Positions 48,751-62,472 are shown, counted from the first letter of the stretch. The stretch: DNA of 64,000 bases from Rhabditoides inermis (GCA_963966185.1 CAWZYM010000304.1:1-64000), one strand, 5' to 3'. The notes: generated by a model not told the origin, from the letters alone. Translations and numbers: made by a program.

Positions 48751-49449
48751 TGCCCACCTGGTTCTGCTGCATGGCAGGCTGTTGCTGGGCGCAAGTGTTG
48801 GAGCAGGCGGACTGACACTGCTGGCACTGAGGGTTGTACTGCTGCAAAGAAACGATATGTTTCAAGTAGGCGTCAAATATGATAACGCTTTTCAAATACA
48901 ATTCACGCTCGATAAGTCTTCGTAGTCAATTCATAATGTATGTGAACGTGTGTCCCCACCGGCTGCTGAGTGGTGATAGGAGCGAAGGTGCTGGAAGGTC
49001 CCGTTGGCAGGTAGCCCGGCTGGTTCATCGACTCAAATATGGGCATACGTTTTTGACTACACTAAAGACATTGATGCAGTATATGACCGCACTTCTACAT
49101 CGTGCAGTCCACAGCAACACTCGAACACTCGATCTACCGATCTATCAGACTTGATCTACCCATGCTGGTTTTACCTCCGCCGGTTGCTGCTGCTGGGTAG
49201 GGCCCTAGTACGGAGAACGATTAGTTCGATAGTTCATTTTCGAGTTGCATTCAGTTTCTCTTATTAAAATATCTGTGTCTACATGTTACTCATCCCATTC
49301 GTGAAACGTATCCACTCATTGAAACGTACCATCTGCTGCTGGAGCTGCTGTGCGTACTGCATGTCGGCCTGAGTGGGCTGGTACTGCTGAGGCTGCGGCG
49401 GCTGCTGCTGCTGGCTGAAACAGAGGGTTGAGAGAGAGAGAGGGAGAGC

Positions 49450-49493
<44 letters not shown>

Positions 49494-50374
49494 GAGGAAG
49501 GGAGGGAGGGAGGGAGGGAGGGAGGGAGGGAGGGAGGGAGGGAGGGACGCACCACACTTGGTTGCACATCTCGTTGCACTGCTGTCCGTTGAGGTTCTGC
49601 AGTTGGCACTGTTGCTGGCACGCGTTGCACTGCTCCTGCGACACCGGCGGGTTCTGAGGGTTCTGCAAAGGAAGGTAAAGGTAAAGGTAGCCCTCGATTC
49701 CAGAAGTTACTCTACGGAAGGAGTGGAGGAAAGCAAAATAACTGTTCTCAATACGATGTGACAAACTGACAGCGCATGCGTTGCTGCATGTGTTCTGGCA
49801 TGTGTCGGTGCACTGCGCGGGGCTCTGCTGGCAGCTGTCCATGCACGCAGTCTGACACTGCGGGGCGCACTGCGGCTGCTGCTGCTGCTGCGGCTGAACC
49901 ATACGTTTCAGTGTTTGTATAGGTATAATAATGTGACTAGGTCTTTCTACCTGATACTCTTTCAACATTCAAGATGACACTCACAGCGCAGTCGCAGTTG
50001 GGCTGTTGCTGCTGGATGGGCTGGCATTGGCAGGCGGGGGCGCTCTGGGCGACCGGCTGACACGAGCACAGAGGCTGCTGCTGCTGGGGAGAGGCACACC
50101 CACAGTTGGACTGCCGGCGAGCACGCGACACCTACGACATTACTTGTACTAGTAACTTGGATGAACCTGGATTGTTGTGTAGCTCTCATTGTCAGTAACT
50201 TGTTAACTACCAATAAGTTGTAATGACAAAACTGTATTGTAAATGATCTGAATATTGTAATTTATTGGTGAATGTATTGTGAATGTATTGTAAATTGTGT
50301 AGTAACCTACTACTTACCGGATCGGCGACGGCAAGAGCGGCGCAGGCTACAGCTAGAATGAACAGACAGCGCAT
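47410..50374 (-). CDS. Cys/Gln-rich secreted protein, ABU/PQN-like
   Basis: Begins with a clear signal peptide (MRCLFILAVACAALAVA) at 50374 and ends CCRK-stop at 47410, with about 15 short exons. Approximate exon positions: 50131-49985, 49907-49770, 49663-49551, 49417-49330, 49205-49172, 49025-48960, 48843-48758, 48680-48567, 48486-48340, 48230-48152, 47932-47846, 47800-47712, 47666-47608 and 47532-47410. Nearly every exon encodes a unit of the form Cys-x3-Cys-x3-Cys (for example CQPACQSQC or CSTQCNQQC) separated by Gln-rich spacers. This is the pattern of nematode ABU/PQN proteins (DUF139), which are secreted, disulphide-linked and found in pharyngeal cuticle or induced under ER stress. That role is inferred from composition. 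An RARR furin-like site follows the signal peptide. Exons near 49200 and 49000 are the least certain. Confidence 0.75.
49497..49547. repeat. (GGGA)n microsatellite
   Basis: About 12 GGGA units directly after a GA array. The run ends a few bases before a splice donor of the Cys-rich gene (minus strand). Confidence 0.95.
49672..49740. repeat. Dispersed repeat R2, copy 1
   Basis: GGTAAAGGTAAAGGTAGCCC then TCGATTC, matching 55660-55720 over about 60 bases. It lies in an intron of the Cys-rich gene. Confidence 0.45.
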
Positions 50375-50379
50375 GGCGG

Positions 50380-52241
50380 ACGATGCTTTCTCCTCGCTGA
50401 CTCGCCCCCTATATACTCACCCACCCTACCCTACTTCCAGTCGGGGAGGTCCCTAAGCGGCAGCGCTCTCACTCTCTGCCCTCTCTCCCTTCCCCACAGT
50501 CTCTGTCTCTCCCTGTCTGCGCTCTCTGGTGCGAGGGAGTTGCCAGGCGGCAGACGGGACCGGTCCGCTAGTGATAGCATCATTATCCGCCTAACCCTCC
50601 CTCCTCCCTCCACTCTCTGTTTGCCTGGCAAGTGTTAGCGAGTTGTGAGTACATACACGTGTGTGACGCGGATTGTTTAGAAAGGAGTGATAACTGGATT
50701 TCCACCCGCAGTTCGATAGAGCATCGAGCAGGTTGCAGTTTGATTAGCATTTGATCACTCAGTGATTTGTGGGAGAGTCACGTATGCATAAGTGTGTCAC
50801 TAACTAGTGTCTTGTCGATTTCTCAATGCTAGTCAGTCTCATGGACACAAACGTCAACAAGAGCACAAGTTTCTTTTCTTCAAAAATGTTGTAGGCAAAT
50901 CGAACTTTCTTTTTTATTAGAGTTTCTGCATCAAACTATCTTTATCAGAAGTTGGTGAAACGTAAACGTAATACAAAAAGTACTTTGAATAAATCCCTTA
51001 CCATTTCACCAAGAGCAAAACTTGTGTTTAATAGTAAACTAGCGTGAATGGTGCGGGCTAATAAAACCGGAGACTCGTCTCGTACTTCATGCATCAGCAA
51101 CATTCGTCTCAACGTTTCAAACCCTCTCTATTGTGCTGTAGTTTTTCGGTCACTCACTCCCACTCTGCAACAATACCCACTGTCTCACTGTCTCTTTCCC
51201 ATTCAACCCGCATTGAACGGAAGTCTCCTCTCACTTTTTCACATGTGATAATCTCGTGTTCTCTTGCCGCTTCCGGTCCCTCACCGCTTTTTTTCGTTTG
51301 TTTTGCGTTGTTTGTTTGTTTTGCCGAGGCGAGTCCGATATGCTGTTGTAGAAACTGCTTGGAACTATGGAAGAGGGACAGGCCGGGGGATACTTGAGTA
51401 TCACAGCGGGTGAAATGGATACTCTTACTTCATTAACAAAGAGCCTTGTTCAAGTCTGCAGGCGTGAAGGATGTAGGATTGTAAGAGCATCATGCTGCTC
51501 GAAACACAGTCAAATTGTACTAAAACCCCTCTAGAGCAATTTATGAATCTGGTATTTAAATGCAAAATCAAGGGTACAGTTTCCCATTTGATCTCGTCTG
51601 CTTGCGCATCGCTCATTTCCCCCACTAGCAGGTGAACGACCACTCGAGACATCAAAATTCAAGACAACGAGGAATGTGTAGAATTGAGAGACGCAGATGA
51701 TTAGAGATACAATAGTCGTTATAACCCAAAACTCTGTTTTGTTTTCGGCTGAGAACAATTGGTACGGCTATAACCGTGTTACTCTCTATGAGTAGTGAGA
51801 TAAATGCAACACCAACAATAAAAACAAATACAAATTTTGATTCCGATTAGTGGGGTGTGGGTTCAGCGTTCAACATTTTGCGCACCGATGATCGTTTCAA
51901 CAGCGAGATGATCTTTCGTTCGCCTTTGTTTCAACCTAGGCATTAGGACTACTGATCAATACCCACTGAAATAGACAAACAGAAACAAACCATTGTCGCA
52001 TCAAACATATACAATTGAAAGTTCAAAGATAACACACTTTCTATTAAAAACCATTTATTCATATTAGTAATTAGTTACTCGTGCTACCAAGAAGTTTGGT
52101 CGGATTGATTGGTCCAAAGTCCAGCTACTTTCATTTGCTCCGATAGTACCTCGGATTATCGACAACAGTGACAATACAACACAATTACGCATCATATACA
52201 AACATTGTGAGCAAACATCAACACAGTCGCTTTCTGTGACC

Positions 52242-52287
<46 letters not shown>

Positions 52288-52440
52288 GGTGTGTTTTGAC
52301 AGTACTCACTAGACTAGAAGACTGGAAAGCCCGTGCAGGTGAGAGAGACTAGACTACTGTTGAGAGTTTGTGCGGAAGTAAAATGCGACTATTGTGAATG
52401 ACGTCATGGGGGAAAACTATGGGACAAAGTGAATCCAGGA
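50380..52440. other. Intergenic region between two Cys-rich genes
   Basis: Holds the promoter of the 47410-50374 gene, one TGAAACGTA at 50956, repeat R1 at 51680-51830 and a (GA)n run at 52247-52284. No gene was seen. Confidence 0.4.
51680..51830 (+). repeat. Dispersed repeat R1, copy 3
   Basis: CGGCTGAGAACAATTGGTAC through TTACTCTCTATGAGTAGTGA to the tail ACACCAACAATAAAAAC. The A-rich end and lack of inverted termini suggest a SINE or other retroposon family. It is intergenic, between two Cys-rich genes. Confidence 0.6.
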
Positions 52441-52445
52441 TGGCT

Positions 52446-53358
52446 CTAGATTCTCATTCGTTTGACCCTCTTCTGGCTGCATAGGGCATCGCAGGACTGT
52501 CGACAGGCGGGCCTGCACTGTCGGCTATTCTGTCCACTCACACTGCACTGGCCCAGACAGACTGTCTCACAGGAGGAGGAGCAGGAGGACACCGGACACG
52601 CCTGAAACAGATCAGTGATTAGATATGTAACGATCAGTCTCTTCATTGCTGCTTCCGCAACTGCTTTCCTAACGCCGGAACATTTTAGATTGACTATACT
52701 TTTTTCACAATTTGAAGAAAAAAAGGAAAAATTGAAGCTGATTCATGGATATAGTTTTCCGGAATGCGTGAATCGTAGACGATGAAATAAACTCGCAACG
52801 GTATAGCTTAAATTATAGTAACACAACATTTGCGAATATGAACATTGTGAGAAACGTAAGCATTTTGATTTGAATCTCTGTGGTTTCATCTTGTGCATCC
52901 CTCTTCCCTCTCCTCCTACATACCTTCTCGCACCGCCCCATGCACTGCATCCCACACTGCGCCCCCTCCGGCTGTCGCTGCACTGTGCACTGCTGAGTAC
53001 ACTGCACATCACACGGCAGAGAACACGAAAACTGTAAAGGAAGTGGGATGGATATGAGCGCAAAATTGTTAGTGTATATGTATACCTGGACACTGCTGGC
53101 AGACGGGGTGACGGATCGCTGTTCCTCCGCGATCAGATGGGTGCACAGGGTCTGACACGATAGGGCGCAGCCTGCAAGAGTGCACATTCTAGTCATGCCT
53201 TGGTGTCTCAGAAATATATAGTTAAAGCTAAATCACTGTTACACCAAGCATGGTTACAGCTGAAAGAACCACAATCTGGTGGTAACTTTAGCTAGTGACA
53301 TTCAGATGACCGTGATTTGGCTTAGTTGCTATCTACTCACGTTCCAAGATTGATAGAC

Positions 53359-53392
<34 letters not shown>

Positions 53393-56025
53393 GTTTGGGT
53401 GTCAAAAGGTTCTGTCACAGTCATCACTGCTAAACTACTCTTTGTTCTTAACCGGTACTAAGATGTTTGTGCTAATTGATAATTGATACCATATGGATAA
53501 ACTATTATTATTATTTACCGCTGCTGCAGGCGGTGTCCTTGGTGTCACAGAGAGACTCGCACTGCGGCTGACACTGCGGCGAGCAGACCGGGTGCTGGGC
53601 GGCAGACGGAGCAGGGGTCGACGTCACCTGAATCTCTCTCTCTCCTCTCTCTCTTTCTCACTCTCTCTCTCCCTCGTACCTCTGCCACCATACATGTCTG
53701 CAGGCATATGTTGTTGCATGCCGGCTGGCAGCTGCTGGCTGTGTTTCCCTGGTTCGAGCAGTCCGTGTTGCATGCTGTGTTACAGGAGGGCAGACACACC
53801 GCCGGAGAGACCTGCGCGAATGAAATTGTTGTTTCAAACTTTTGAACATATATCCCTGCACTCTAGCGTTATCCGTTATTTTCACTCCGATTCGTCATGC
53901 ATTATGCATTTTCGCACAGCTCTTTAGATGAACAGGGAGAATCATAGAAGTATCATGGTTTCACGGAGAATCTAGCACTGACCGACATGGGTGTCTGTGT
54001 GGTGGTTGTGGTCGTGATGGACGTGGCGGCTTGGCAGACCGAGTGACACTGCCCGGCACAGATGTTGCCACAGTGGTCCATCGGCAGACGAGCCACGCAC
54101 TGCAATCCGATACGGCATACTCGTTGTTGCTATTATCACAACCACAGTTTTGTTTTTTATCAGGCGACTAGGTAACCCGAGTTTGATTCCTTTTTGTTCT
54201 GGACGGTTGAAGTAGTTTCTGTGTCTCTGTTTGAGATGACAACCCATTCTATGCGCTCGTATGGGTGCCAATGGGCTCTGTCACAGTCTTCACTTTGTCC
54301 CTACTCACGGGTCTGACCGTTTGTTGGATGCTGTGTGTTGTTATTTTGTGATTTCTGATTATGAATGAATACATTATTATTATAACGCGGTAATACACAA
54401 ACGTTTTTATTCTTCATAAGTTTCACACTTGTTACTAGTGACAGTGAAGCGCATCATGCATCAATAACTAATGGCGATATACTGGAACCATATAAAAATT
54501 TTTTTAAGTAGTGTATCACAATTCAATTCAATCAAAAATTTTGTATGATAACGACAATCAAAGCCAACCATCGCTACTAAATCACTCAAAAATCTATAGT
54601 GGGTCCCCCGTTTTCGCGGTCCGCAAAAACGAAAAATGGAATACGAGATGTGACAGTCCCAACTGATAGATTGAGATATCAGAAGCGTTTCGCTAGTTCA
54701 TTTTTTTCACTTTCTTGACCGGTTAGCGGTGTGAACGGGATGAAATTGCATACGTAATGTAGGGAAATGAACTGTGCCACCGGTGCAGCAACTACCGTAA
54801 TCGCGTCAAATTCTAATTCTGAAAAGTGATCTAAATGTAATGGAAATGCGAGGGATTGTTACCATTTGGTGTACCAATAGCTTCAAGCAAAAACGAGTAC
54901 ATAAGTTCAGACTATTTCGCAAAGAAGTCGTGATCGATATCTGATCGATAAACGGAAATAACTCCTCAACGGATGAATATTTTTCTACAGTTTTTGGATG
55001 GTAGCTTCTTCAAACCGTTTACAGGACCTCTACGTTCGAAAATTTGGAAATATCAGTCTGGTGTTCATAACAATGAGCAAAATTTGAAATTGGGTAAAAT
55101 TAAAATCAATATTAAACCGTTTTCTAATGAAAGAACTCAGCATGTATAATCATGGATGCTTCCTCACAATAGAGTGCTCTGATTCTGAATCAAAGTTGTG
55201 ATACCAACTCGCAGTTATCCCCTATTTCGTACACAAAATTGAAAATAACTCGGTTCGTACTGAATAAAATTTCACAAAAATTCATAAGAGCGTACTTGAT
55301 AGGCATACAAACAAACCTACGTTGCAAAACTTGAAGATTTTTTGTCCATGGTCAAGATATGCCACAAAATCTGCAATCGTCCCTTGGGAAAGAGATCATT
55401 TCCATAATCGACCGATTGTCTGGACCGCGAAAACGGGGGAACCACTAATAAAACAAAATGTTTACATTCGTTCGACAATTTGATACGTTACAAAGCGTCT
55501 TTTATATGATTGCTACAAGTAAATTCAATTCCCTGTTTTTCTTCTTTTTCATAAAACATTGTTGTCTATACCTGTCCATTACAGGCTTCCTCGCAAAGGG
55601 GAAGACACATGGGCGAGTTGAGCTGCGGAGTGGACTGAAATAGAGTCATAAAGAAAGTAAAGGTAAAGGTAGCTTTCGATTCAAGTAGCTTGAGTACTCT
55701 GCGGGGGTCGAAGAAAGACTATGGCACGACACCATAGGCAAGCGATTTTCCGACAACAATGCGTTTGTGGGTGGCGAACCCTGCGGGTTACTTTCGCAGC
55801 TACCAATGTACAAATATGTACAAAAACACTAATAACAGGTTCATTCATTAGGTTTCAGTGTATAAGTTACAGCTGACCGGTTGTGTTGTCAGCTGGAGGG
55901 GAGGGAGGGGAGTGTTTACGACGTTGATCACAGTAGGGCCACACTCGTTCGCGCACACCTCGCGACACACCTAGGGGAACATGTATAATGCACTGTAATA
56001 GAGAGAAAGAGAGAGGAAGAGAAAT

Positions 56026-56066
<41 letters not shown>

Positions 56067-59000
56067 GAGAGAGAGCGAGAGAGAGAGAGCGAGAGGGGGG
56101 AAGGGAAAGAGAGAGAGGGAGAGGGGTAGAGGGAGGGAGAAAGAGAGAGAGGACTGACCGACTGGCACTGGCTGCTCGGTCTGTTCTGGGCGCACCCCTG
56201 CACACACTGCTGCTGGCACGGACACTGCTGGAAATTTTTGTAAACGTATTCTCTGTGAAATCTAATACGTTTCAAGATTATGTTTAAACCAAGACCAAGA
56301 CTAATCAGTATTCCCAGTGCGATTGCTGCAACATGATCACTTCATCACATATCATATCGTGCCCACCTGCTGAATGATGACCGGAGCTGCGGGAGGAGCG
56401 GTCGCGGGGAGCGGGGCTGGAAGAAAATTGTAATCATTTCATATTGAGTTCTCACCATTCGTCATATGCTGTTGAATGCAGCTCGGTTGACACGCAGGCT
56501 GACAGACGGGAAGACACTGCTTCTAGAAGAGAGTGATGAGAGAGAGAGAGAGAGGGAGAGAGAGAGACAGAGAGAGACAGAGAGACAGAGAGACAGAGAG
56601 ACAGAGAGACAGAGAGACAGAGAGACAGAGAGACAGAGAGACAGAGAGACAGAGAGACAGAGAGACAGAGAGACAGAGAGACAGAGAGACAGAGAGACAG
56701 AGAGACAGAGAGACAGAGAGACAGAGAGACAGAGAGACAGAGAGACAGAGAGACAGAGAGACAGAGAGACAGAGAGACAGAGAGACAGAGAGACAGAGAG
56801 ACAGAGAGACAGAGAGACAGAGAGACAGAGAGACAGAGAGACAGAGAGACAGAGAGACAGAGAGACAGAGAGACAGAGAGACAGAGAGACAGAGAGACAG
56901 AGAGACAGAGAGACAGAGAGACAGAGAGCGTCTCACCTGGACGACTATCTCGACCTGGAGTGGCATCGGCGTGGTCTGTGCCGAATTGAGCGGAGGAACC
57001 TGTTCAAATCATGTCATACGTTTTTCTCTACACTTTAACTATTTTTAATTGATTGTGCAACAGCAATTGAAGCAAAAGGCTGTGCAAAAACACGAATTTG
57101 GTGAAAAGCGTGACGAACAACGTGTTCAAAAGCAGAAGCGTGATTTGAGTGCTGCACAAAAAGTGGGGAAATTGTGAAAAGCGAAAGCGTGCGCACCTGC
57201 ATGAGGCACTGTGGCTGGCAGGTGGGCTGGCAGGCCGGGTGGCACACCAGCTGGTTGTTCTCGACTGAGATGTGCACCGGCTGGGCGGACAGACACGACG
57301 GCTCGCACGCCGGCATACACGCGGGCAGACACTGCGGGGCGGGAGGAGGAGAGGGAGTGGAGGGGGCAGTGCACGCCGGCTCGCAAGCGGGCATACACGC
57401 AGGGGTGCACTGTCTCTGCGGTGCGGGGGTGGCAGCCACACAGGTCGGTTCGCACGCCGGCATACAAGACGGCACACACTGCGCGGGAGCCGGAGTGACG
57501 GACACACAGGCCGACTCGCAGGCTGGCATACAGGAGGGCACGCACTGCGGAGGAGGAGGCCGTGTGGCGGTCACACACTGCTGCTCGCACGCCGGCATAC
57601 ACGCCGGCACACACTGCCTCTGGATGGGTGTGGGTGTGGTGAGGTAGACTGGGACGACGACTGGGCGCAGCGTGGGCGGCTGGGTGCAGCTGGGCTCGCA
57701 TTGGGGCATACAGGCCGGGGTGCACTGCGGCGGAGGCTGGGCGACACATGATGGCTCGCACGATGGCATACACGAGGGCACGCACTGTGCGGGGGTTGTG
57801 GTGGTGAGTGCGGTGCAAGCCGGCTCGCAAGCGGGCATACACGCGGGGACACACTGTCTCTGCGGGGCGGGGGTGACTGCCACACAGGACGGCTCGCACG
57901 CCGGCATACACGACGGCACACACTGCTTGACGATCTTCACATTGATCCGGAACGGCTCCTCTGTGACGGCGGGCGCGAGGTTAGTGGTGGCTGTGGGGTT
58001 GGCGCAGAAGCTGGTGCATGCCTGCTGGCACTCGGCCGAGCAGGCGGGGCGGGTGGGCGGGCAGACCGAGTCGCAGGACTGCCTGCAGGTGGCTGCACAC
58101 GTGCTCACCTGCTGGGCGGGGCGCGAGGCGCATCCGCTGCCGCACGAGTCCGCGCACGCCAGCCCGCACTCGCCCCGGTTGTTGCCCTGCGCCACGCACT
58201 GAGTCGAGCACGCCTGCTGACACTTGGGCTCGCAGTTCACGGCGAACTGCTTGTCCATGATGTTCAGCTGGATGTTGACAGTCGGCTGGGGCGTGGTGGT
58301 GGCTGCTGTGGTCGGGGTGACGACGGTGTGGGAGCAGGTGAAATGGCAGGTGGAGGCACACGCCTGCACACACAGCCGGGGCTCGATCCGCGAGCCGCAG
58401 CTACGCTCGCACGTGCTCGAGCAAGTGCTCTCGCACGGAGACTTCTGCGTCTGAAAATGAACATGTTGAGAATATAACGTGTGAATTTGGAAATTGTATG
58501 GTTTGAAAACGGAGCGCACGAGAAGAAGCCAATGAAAGGCAGCGAGTGTACCTGGCTGGGATTTGGCAGTAGCACTGGCACCATCACACTCTGCTGCAGG
58601 GGCTGCTGCATGTACTGCGACTGGAAATGATATTCATTATACTAAAGATACATTGACCTATTTCTGACGATTTTTAATCGTATATGCGTAACGAAACGGT
58701 TGTTCAAATACAGATTGAACAAAAGTTCTACGCTCGCGCGGTGATCAGAAACGATCAGCAGACCTTTTTTTTTTCTAAATCCCGCCACTCTGCGCTCTCT
58801 TCTTTTCGCGTGCTGTCTCGCTATCTCTCGCAAATAAAACAAAATTTCTTCACACAAAAATGTAATAAGTGACACGTACACTAATAACAACCGGAGGCTG
58901 GCTGTGCGGTTGGAGAGCAGGTATGAGAGGAACAGCAGGGATGCCGGGCAGGCCGAACGACACCTGAACACGAGTTGGACTGATCACCCCAATGGGCACT

Positions 59001-61031
59001 GACCCTGGCAGCGGTGGCGCATGTTCCACTGCATGTGGCAGCGCACTGTGACTGGCAGACTGGGAGGGGCGCGGCCCGCTGGCACGCAGGCAGACACGCG
59101 CGCTGGCACGTGGCGGAACAGTCGCCGCGCTGCAAAAAGAAAAAGACCTACTCGGAGAGATTTCAATTATTCCATCATTATTCATACAAACACACGATCA
59201 CACGATCTGACATTGAAACAAAAATACGTGATTCTTTACTCGTCTTTGTGAGTCGTTATTTTTTTCTCCCAACCCAAATAACAGCGTGAGGTGCTAATGA
59301 ACACGAACTGTGTAGGTATATGCTGCGACTCACGATCTCAGTCCTGGTGCATCCCCCGGGCGGGCAGGCCGGCTGCTGCTGACAGGAACACGAGGGAGTG
59401 GGGTTATTCTGACAACTGAAAGGGGACTGTAGTTCACGTTCACTCGCGAAGGTGCAATTCTTCGTCATTCCACCCACTTGCAAAACGAAGTGCATCCGCA
59501 GTCGCGTTTTCTCCTGTGCGCCGACGCATTCTGAAAGAAACATGATTTTCCAAATTCCAAATTCACGTTGTTTTCTGTGGGTTTAGGGCGTACTCTCCCC
59601 TCCGTAATCGCTCGCCAAACAGTGTCACTGATCGCTTTGTCAAGCCTCCATTTCAAACGCCCGAGTCAGAGTAAGGTGAGAGAGCGTGGGATATCGAGAG
59701 TGTCATGGAACCCGCTTGAAAAAGTGCGGCCGGCGGGCAAAAACAACAATGTGTTGACTGAGCGAGGGTAAGCCGACTGACCATGCGCATGCAAGAAAGC
59801 ATATGGCTATTGTTGCATGCACTCACTCAGCTATTTGTTCTCTCAAGCCTCGCTGAAATCAAAGCGGCAAGCGGCTATCGTACACTTGTGGCTCGTAGGT
59901 ATAGGCTACTATTAATAGTCTCGCGTTTGTTTATGCTAATGCGAGTCATGATCACTTCTACGCACACAAACAGTGCGTGTGGTCAGTGTCAGCCTAGGCT
60001 GATGAGAAGAGGACGAGATGTGTTTGTTCACTGTTTACATAATCAATCGGGCCGCCAGGGACTCCAATGATCGAAGCAATCCAACACAAAGACTCGAAAC
60101 AGAAGAGCTCTTCGAAAGACACAGGCACTTTAAAGAAGCGTTTTTGCCAGGATTCTCAGACCGCAACACTTTTTCTCATAGAACAAGACGGATGCATTTC
60201 AAGAGCCTTAACAGTGCGAACTCGATGGACCCCTATCAATGTTCATCGCGCGCGCTTTTTGCATGGGTATCGTGAGGGCTTGAGGCGATGGGCCGATGGG
60301 TACCACGCACTCTGGTGAAACAGTCGGCGGCGTGTGTCCCAGGGTGCTTGTAGGCCCCTTTCCTCTCTGAAGAGGCCAGCCCTGACCACCGAGTGAGAAC
60401 ACTGTGCCTGTGGTGAGAACACACTGACAATCAGCACGAACTGATTGCGCAATGAGAGAGAGAGAGAAAGTGGGGAGAGAGGGGTGAAATTTGATGTGGA
60501 TGTGAGAGAGCCGTCGGCGGTCCGATCTGTCGGAGCGTGCTTTCTGCTTCTTTCGGGTTCTTGCGCGAGCGTGAGTTGAGGGTACACACGGGATTACATC
60601 ATGAATATGGAAGTCTTACTAGCCGATATGTAGTATGCGACACTCAAGCTGTTAAAGAATACTTTGCAGCCGAACATTTTAATATAAAAGTGAACCGATC
60701 AACCGATTTCAATGGTAGGCACTACGTACAGCTGGTCGGTACATGCGTGACTTAAAATCCAAAATCGTGAACTTTTTTAGTTATTCGAAACATTACAGGC
60801 ACATTTGGTACACAACGCTCATGACAAATCTAGCTGATAATCTGATGTCGGGTCGAGATAAGAAGAGCAAATAAAAAGAGAGATAGAGCAAGGAGCAACT
60901 CGGTTGTTAGTTCTAGATCAATACGCCGCATAAGTAGGAAGAAATCAACACATGATGTATAATTTGAAACCAATAACTACCTGGACAATAATTGCGAGGG
61001 CAACGGCAAGGAAAAGCCATCGGTGTCGCAT
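52446..61031 (-). CDS. Large Cys-rich repeat protein, ABU/PQN-like, with Cys-Met-Pro tandem repeats
   Basis: Starts MRHRWLFLAVALAIIVQ (signal peptide) at 61031 and ends RVKRMRI-stop at 52446. Recognisable exons: 61031-60982, about 59527-59474, 59414-59337, 59131-59005, 58964-58880, 58622-58552, 58452-57195, 57000-56938, 56526-56455, 56419-56368, 56229-56158, 55973-55876, 55635-55575, 54102-53983, 53812-53680, 53628-53519, 53172-53088, 53034-52922, 52601-52446. The 1.26 kb exon encodes nine repeats of about 22-37 aa with the core QC-x-P-x-CMP-x-CE-x2-C, spaced by Pro/Thr-rich linkers. The rest has scattered Cys-x3-Cys units like the neighbouring gene. Likely an extracellular, heavily disulphide-bonded matrix or cuticle protein; function is inferred from composition and from the tandem paralogues. 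Introns hold a DNA transposon (54597-55447) and an 8-base minisatellite. Confidence 0.75.
54597..55447. mobile_element. DNA transposon family B, complete 0.85 kb element
   Basis: Inverted termini GTGGGTCCCCCGTTTTCGCG and, on the other end read in reverse, GTGGTTCCCCCGTTTTCGCG, continuing to GGTCC, with TA on both sides. It has no open frame of length, so it is non-autonomous. It lies in an intron of the large Cys-rich gene. Confidence 0.8.
55655..55810. repeat. Dispersed repeat R2, copy 2
   Basis: GTAAAGGTAAAGGTAGCTTT then TCGATTC, followed by a further 90 bases not found in copy 1. It lies in an intron of the large Cys-rich gene. The full element is not delimited. Confidence 0.45.
56570..56930. 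repeat. (AGACAGAG)n minisatellite
   Basis: About 45 copies of an eight-base unit, almost without variation, in an intron of the large Cys-rich gene, starting as plain GA repeats. The same unit occurs in seven copies at 43270-43326 in the P450 gene. Confidence 0.95.
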
Positions 61032-61034
61032 GGT

Positions 61035-62470
61035 GAGAAATGGAAATCGAGGGACTCGCTGGAGAGATTCGTGGACCTGGAAGCCCTCGTATGAGTGCGC
61101 GCGCGCCTTATAGCCTCGGGGGGATGGTCCCGATCCCTCTCGCCGCCTCGCCCCTTCCCCGCCCTCTCACCCGCCACCACTCTCTCGCCACCCCCGCCCA
61201 CCTAGTCCTCTCGCGGCGTAGTGGTCCCTGTGCGCGCTGAATACAGTTCGATGTTCGGCCACTCACGGGCGGCACTTCTACAGAAGAGGGCAGAGGGCGG
61301 ACACCCTGTTTTGCATGAGCAGAGCGGGGCGAGAGAGTGGGCGATGGGGAGAGAGCGCAGACAGTACTAACTGGATTGCTGGGGGATGCCAGTGCAATTC
61401 ACACAGTCATCAACCTAGCGAGAACACAAAACACTCACTTGATTTGACTGCGGACCGGTCATCATGCTATGCACTGACTGCTTGCCCTGTACTTTTCCCT
61501 AATCGTACAAAATCTAAATACGCTCGTAAAACATCATGTGCACTGTCGAGCGTGCGAACCCCGCATGTTCTTGTTGCCACTTTGGGCCCTGACTATGTGC
61601 ATGACCACGCTCATTTTGTTCTGCTTGTTTTTTGTCTCCCAAAAAGACGACAGAAGGGATGGTCGTAAATGCGCGTAATGTGTAACCCGATACGCTGAGC
61701 GCTTGCTCTCTCCCTGCAACAATCCTAACCAGCTTCTTTGCTCTTTCATCGAACGCGAGTTTGTCGAGATTCTCTGTCTCAATAGACTATGGAGTCAATA
61801 GCCCGGGGGGATCCGGTCGGTTTAGGTGGGAGCTCTGCATGTGAGTGGAGTGAGTGAGTGAGAGAGTGAGGGGGAGAGGGCACATGTTGTGTTTTTGGAT
61901 GGCGTGCAAACAGGGGTGTGTGTGTATGGGTCATCGATGCGACAAGTGCTCATTGTCCGGTCGAGTTGTTGCCTCATCCCGACTCTAAGCTCTTCCATGT
62001 TCTCGCGCACCTCTCGAGACATGCAGAGAGACACACACATTCCGCCGCCCGATTTGGAAACGGGCGGATTCGCGAGCGGCTGATGAGTGATCAAGTGATC
62101 ACACACAGACACACGCGACCGGTGGACTCACTGATTGTGAGAAAAGACACGTATGCAGCACAGGCACTGCGACTTGTGAAAAGCGGATGAGTGATCTGTG
62201 AAGTTGTCAAAGTTATGGCATGGAAAATCAATTGATTCACTTGCGACTCACTTCTTATACGTGAAGTTAATGAGCAGAAAATAACTCCTCGTGTGAAAGT
62301 CGTTTATAACAAGAGTGTGATGAAAACTCGCAGAGTTGACAGCCAATCGTCTCACTGACGACGCAAAGAAGGAGTGAATAGACGTTCACTAGAGAAAGAC
62401 AATAAGTTAGGGAAACACGTATGCGAAACGGAGAAGGTGATTCCGAGAGGATGTTGCGTGGAAAGGATGG
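61035..62470. other. Intergenic region upstream of the large Cys-rich gene; no gene seen
   Basis: GC-rich just upstream of 61031 (likely promoter), then mixed sequence up to the end of the third Cys-rich gene. No coding chain was found. Confidence 0.4.
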
Positions 62471-62472
62471 TT

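Noticed and set aside
56466..57048. Long Glu/Arg/Gln open frames and Ser/Leu frames on the other strand
   Set aside because: Products of the eight-base minisatellite; the real exons on either side are on the minus strand and skip it.
57195..57920. CRISPR-like regular DNA repeats
   Set aside because: The periodicity follows in-frame Cys-Met-Pro protein repeats with variable linkers in a eukaryotic gene.
57126..58202. Several long overlapping frames on both strands across the Cys-rich exon
   Set aside because: Shadows created by the GC-rich repeat exon; only one frame has the cysteine pattern and joins neighbouring exons in phase.
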